Shown here one piece after another: positions 49,601 to 52,600 of a stretch of DNA of 64,000 bases. Below the pieces are notes generated by a model, which saw only the letters and a list, made by a program, of their open reading frames with translations, was not told the origin of the DNA and did no database searches. The DNA is from Leuctra nigra (taxonomy: Eukaryota; Arthropoda; Insecta; Plecoptera; Leuctridae). Location of the stretch: NCBI GenBank assembly GCA_934045905.1, contig OW203766.1, positions 17,602,309 through 17,666,308 of the forward strand, read 5' to 3'. Each line of letters starts with the position of its first letter. Position 1 is the first letter of the stretch. Made by a program: the position numbers and the translations under genes.

Positions 49601-52600
49601 ATAAAAAACACTCCGTGTAAAAATACCAGCCAAGTCTCTTCAATTAAAAAAAAAAAGAAATCTAAAAATTCAGCACTGAAAAGTAGTGATATCAAAAAAT
49701 TGGCCAAGTCAAAACTTTTCAAAAAATACTTGGCGCATCGTTTTTTTAGTGCATTATTATAGATGTATAGATGAGTATATTTGATTTCCGGCCTACTTCT
49801 ATACTATTTATAATGCACGATGCGCAAAGTATTTTTTGAAAAGTTTTGACTTGGCCAATTTTTTGATATCACTACTTTTCAGTGCTGAATTTTTCGATTT
49901 CTTATATTTTTTTTAATTGAAGAGACTTGGCTGGTGTTTTTACACGGAGTGTTTTTTATGGGTTGACAATACCAGAGGAAAAAGTTTAGAAACTGTTTAT
50001 ATTTTAATAGTGTTCCTGGTATATTATCTTTTAAAGAACCGATTTCGTTGAGACTCAACAAACTGTTGACTTCCTTTTGGGGATGTGTTTCAATTTTTCG
50101 ATACTAATAATCTTATTTGCAGGTTGTTTGAAGAACTGAGTGATATTGTCAAATGGGTGTTAGTGGTACAACTCGGAGTCAATTTAATTACTGGTATTTT
50201 TGTGCTGTACCTAACAACAATGGTAAGTAAACATTCGATAATATTATAATTTTGTTCTGTATTTGTATTTTATTGTCGTCAAATTCATTATACAATGTAT
50301 TGTATTCAGTAATGTTTGATATCTTAAAATACTGTTTGTCTTTGTTTTCATTATAAGTTCACTGCGTTGCCTTTTCCCTGATCTCCTCTATACCTTAGAG
50401 GTGAAGGCACGAAGCCCATATTTTCATTTTACGTTGCACCCTATTGGAATGTTGTACATAATCAAACGAGTTCAGCGAATCAAACTCTTTCAGTTGTCAT
50501 TTGACGTCAATAAATAATTTTATTGAATGATACAAAATGACTCGTGCACATTCCCAAAGTGATTGAATGAAAGCAGAGTTACTAGTTTTACAAACACACC
50601 TCAAGAATCATTGGATTTCGGCCTTCCTTTTCGGAGGTACAGAGCTGTAGTTTAATTTATAGGTAATCGTCGTCTAGAAATATCATAAATGTTGCAGTGT
50701 CTTTTAGTTTTCAAGGTTTCACCCAGACAATCAACGATGCTTCATTACGGATGTATACATAAAATGAAATATTCAATTTTCCCTGTTCCAGGCTAAACAT
50801 TTCGGAGATGTAGAAATCTTGGTCGTGTTCCTCACGTTCTGCATATACATGGAACTTCTCTTTGCCTGCATCATGTCCGACATTCTTACACTCACTGTAA
50901 GTGTATAAATGTTTTTCATTGTTAGTGCAATCTATAAACTCTGGATGAAAAACCCGAGTTAGGTGAATTTATATTTAGATAAAGCAAACCCCACAAAATA
51001 TGCTTAAAATGTCAATAACTCATGGAGTTCTTCATCGATTAGGCTGAGACAAGTTTTTGAGTTCTCCTAAAAAATCTCTACCTTCCACCCATCTATACTC
51101 TCATTACTTGGAGATGAGCTAATGATAAGCCGGCATTTAAACTTATTTCAGAGCTTTCAGGTGGGCGAGGCTGCCTACTGCTGTGATTGGCTGAACGCAT
51201 CTCAACCCTTCAAGCATGCGTTACGCATGATCATGTCAAGGTCACAACGACCAGTGTACATCCGCGCTGCAGGAGTTCCTCTCTCCAGGAGGACCTTCAG
51301 GACTGTAAGTTACAACATGAGCATGGGCGTCTAAAGGGGGGGGGGGGGGGAGTTCCTCTTTCCCTATGTCCAGGAGGACCTTCAGGACTGTAAGTTACAA
51401 CATGAGCATGGGCGTCTAGAGGGGGGGGGGGGGAGTTCCTCTTTCCCTATGTCCAGGAGGACCTTCAGGACTGTAAGTTACAACATGAGCATGGGCGTCT
51501 AGAGGGGGACCCCCTTGGACACCCTCCTGGATGTCAGGAAAACATATCTTTTTGTGGTGATTTAAGTAAGTTTCATTTTCAAACAAAAACCCAAAAACCT
51601 CATTTCAATGTGTCAAAAAAACATTCCCTGCAGGGCAAGGTGAAGGCATGCCTTCCACCACCCCAAAGTGTAAAATTTTAAAAAATATTGAATATGTCAA
51701 CAAAATACACCTCATAACGTCTCAAAATTGATTTCAAAGTGTCCAAAAAACGCTGATTTATATTTGCAGGTGTGCCGAGCTGGCTACTACCTCTACATGA
51801 TGCTCTCAAACTTCTACTTCGGAGTGAAGATTCTACGTCAGCCGCAGTAGGCATTTACGATATGTTGAGTGAGTGTGAGTGTACAGTACGACTTGGCTGG
51901 GTGAGATAATTTTAATGTCAATATCAGAAAAACTGTCCGAAACGACGTATCGAATCGAATAAAACTTTAATCGAATTAATATTGTACACTATTCATGTTA
52001 ATTGTTGTGGAAAAATTATGTTTTAAATTATTTTATGGCTGTTTATATGAATAACATAAGTCGTGAAAGCTTAAACTTCACAAATTATTTTATTAATATG
52101 TATTAAAACTATCACCAGTTGCACTCCCAGGGAAGATCAAAGACATCAAGGACGACACTCACTTCAAGTCGAAAGTTAAAACTTTTCTACTAGACAACTC
52201 ATTCTACTCGATCGATGAGTTCTTATCTAATAGAAGGACTCCCTATTAATTTTAACCTGTTTTTTCACTTTGTTTTTAACTATGATTTTATTTAATTCCA
52301 GGACAAGTACGGAACAACCGTTTTTGTACACTACTCTTAATAATTGATGCAGCTCTGCTTCCTATCACTCTTGTAACTTAATTATAAATGTACTTATGGT
52401 TGTATTTTGTAATACTATTCTTATTATAATATTATGTTTATTTCACTTTATAAAATTGACAATGTTCATACAAGTATTATACTCTGTGATAACTGACAAT
52501 AAATAAATAAATAAATAAATAAATAAACATTCTAGGTTTTAATGAAACTTGTATTCCTCAGTATATGGTTCGATGCTCTGCGCATTTTCATGGCACCTCC

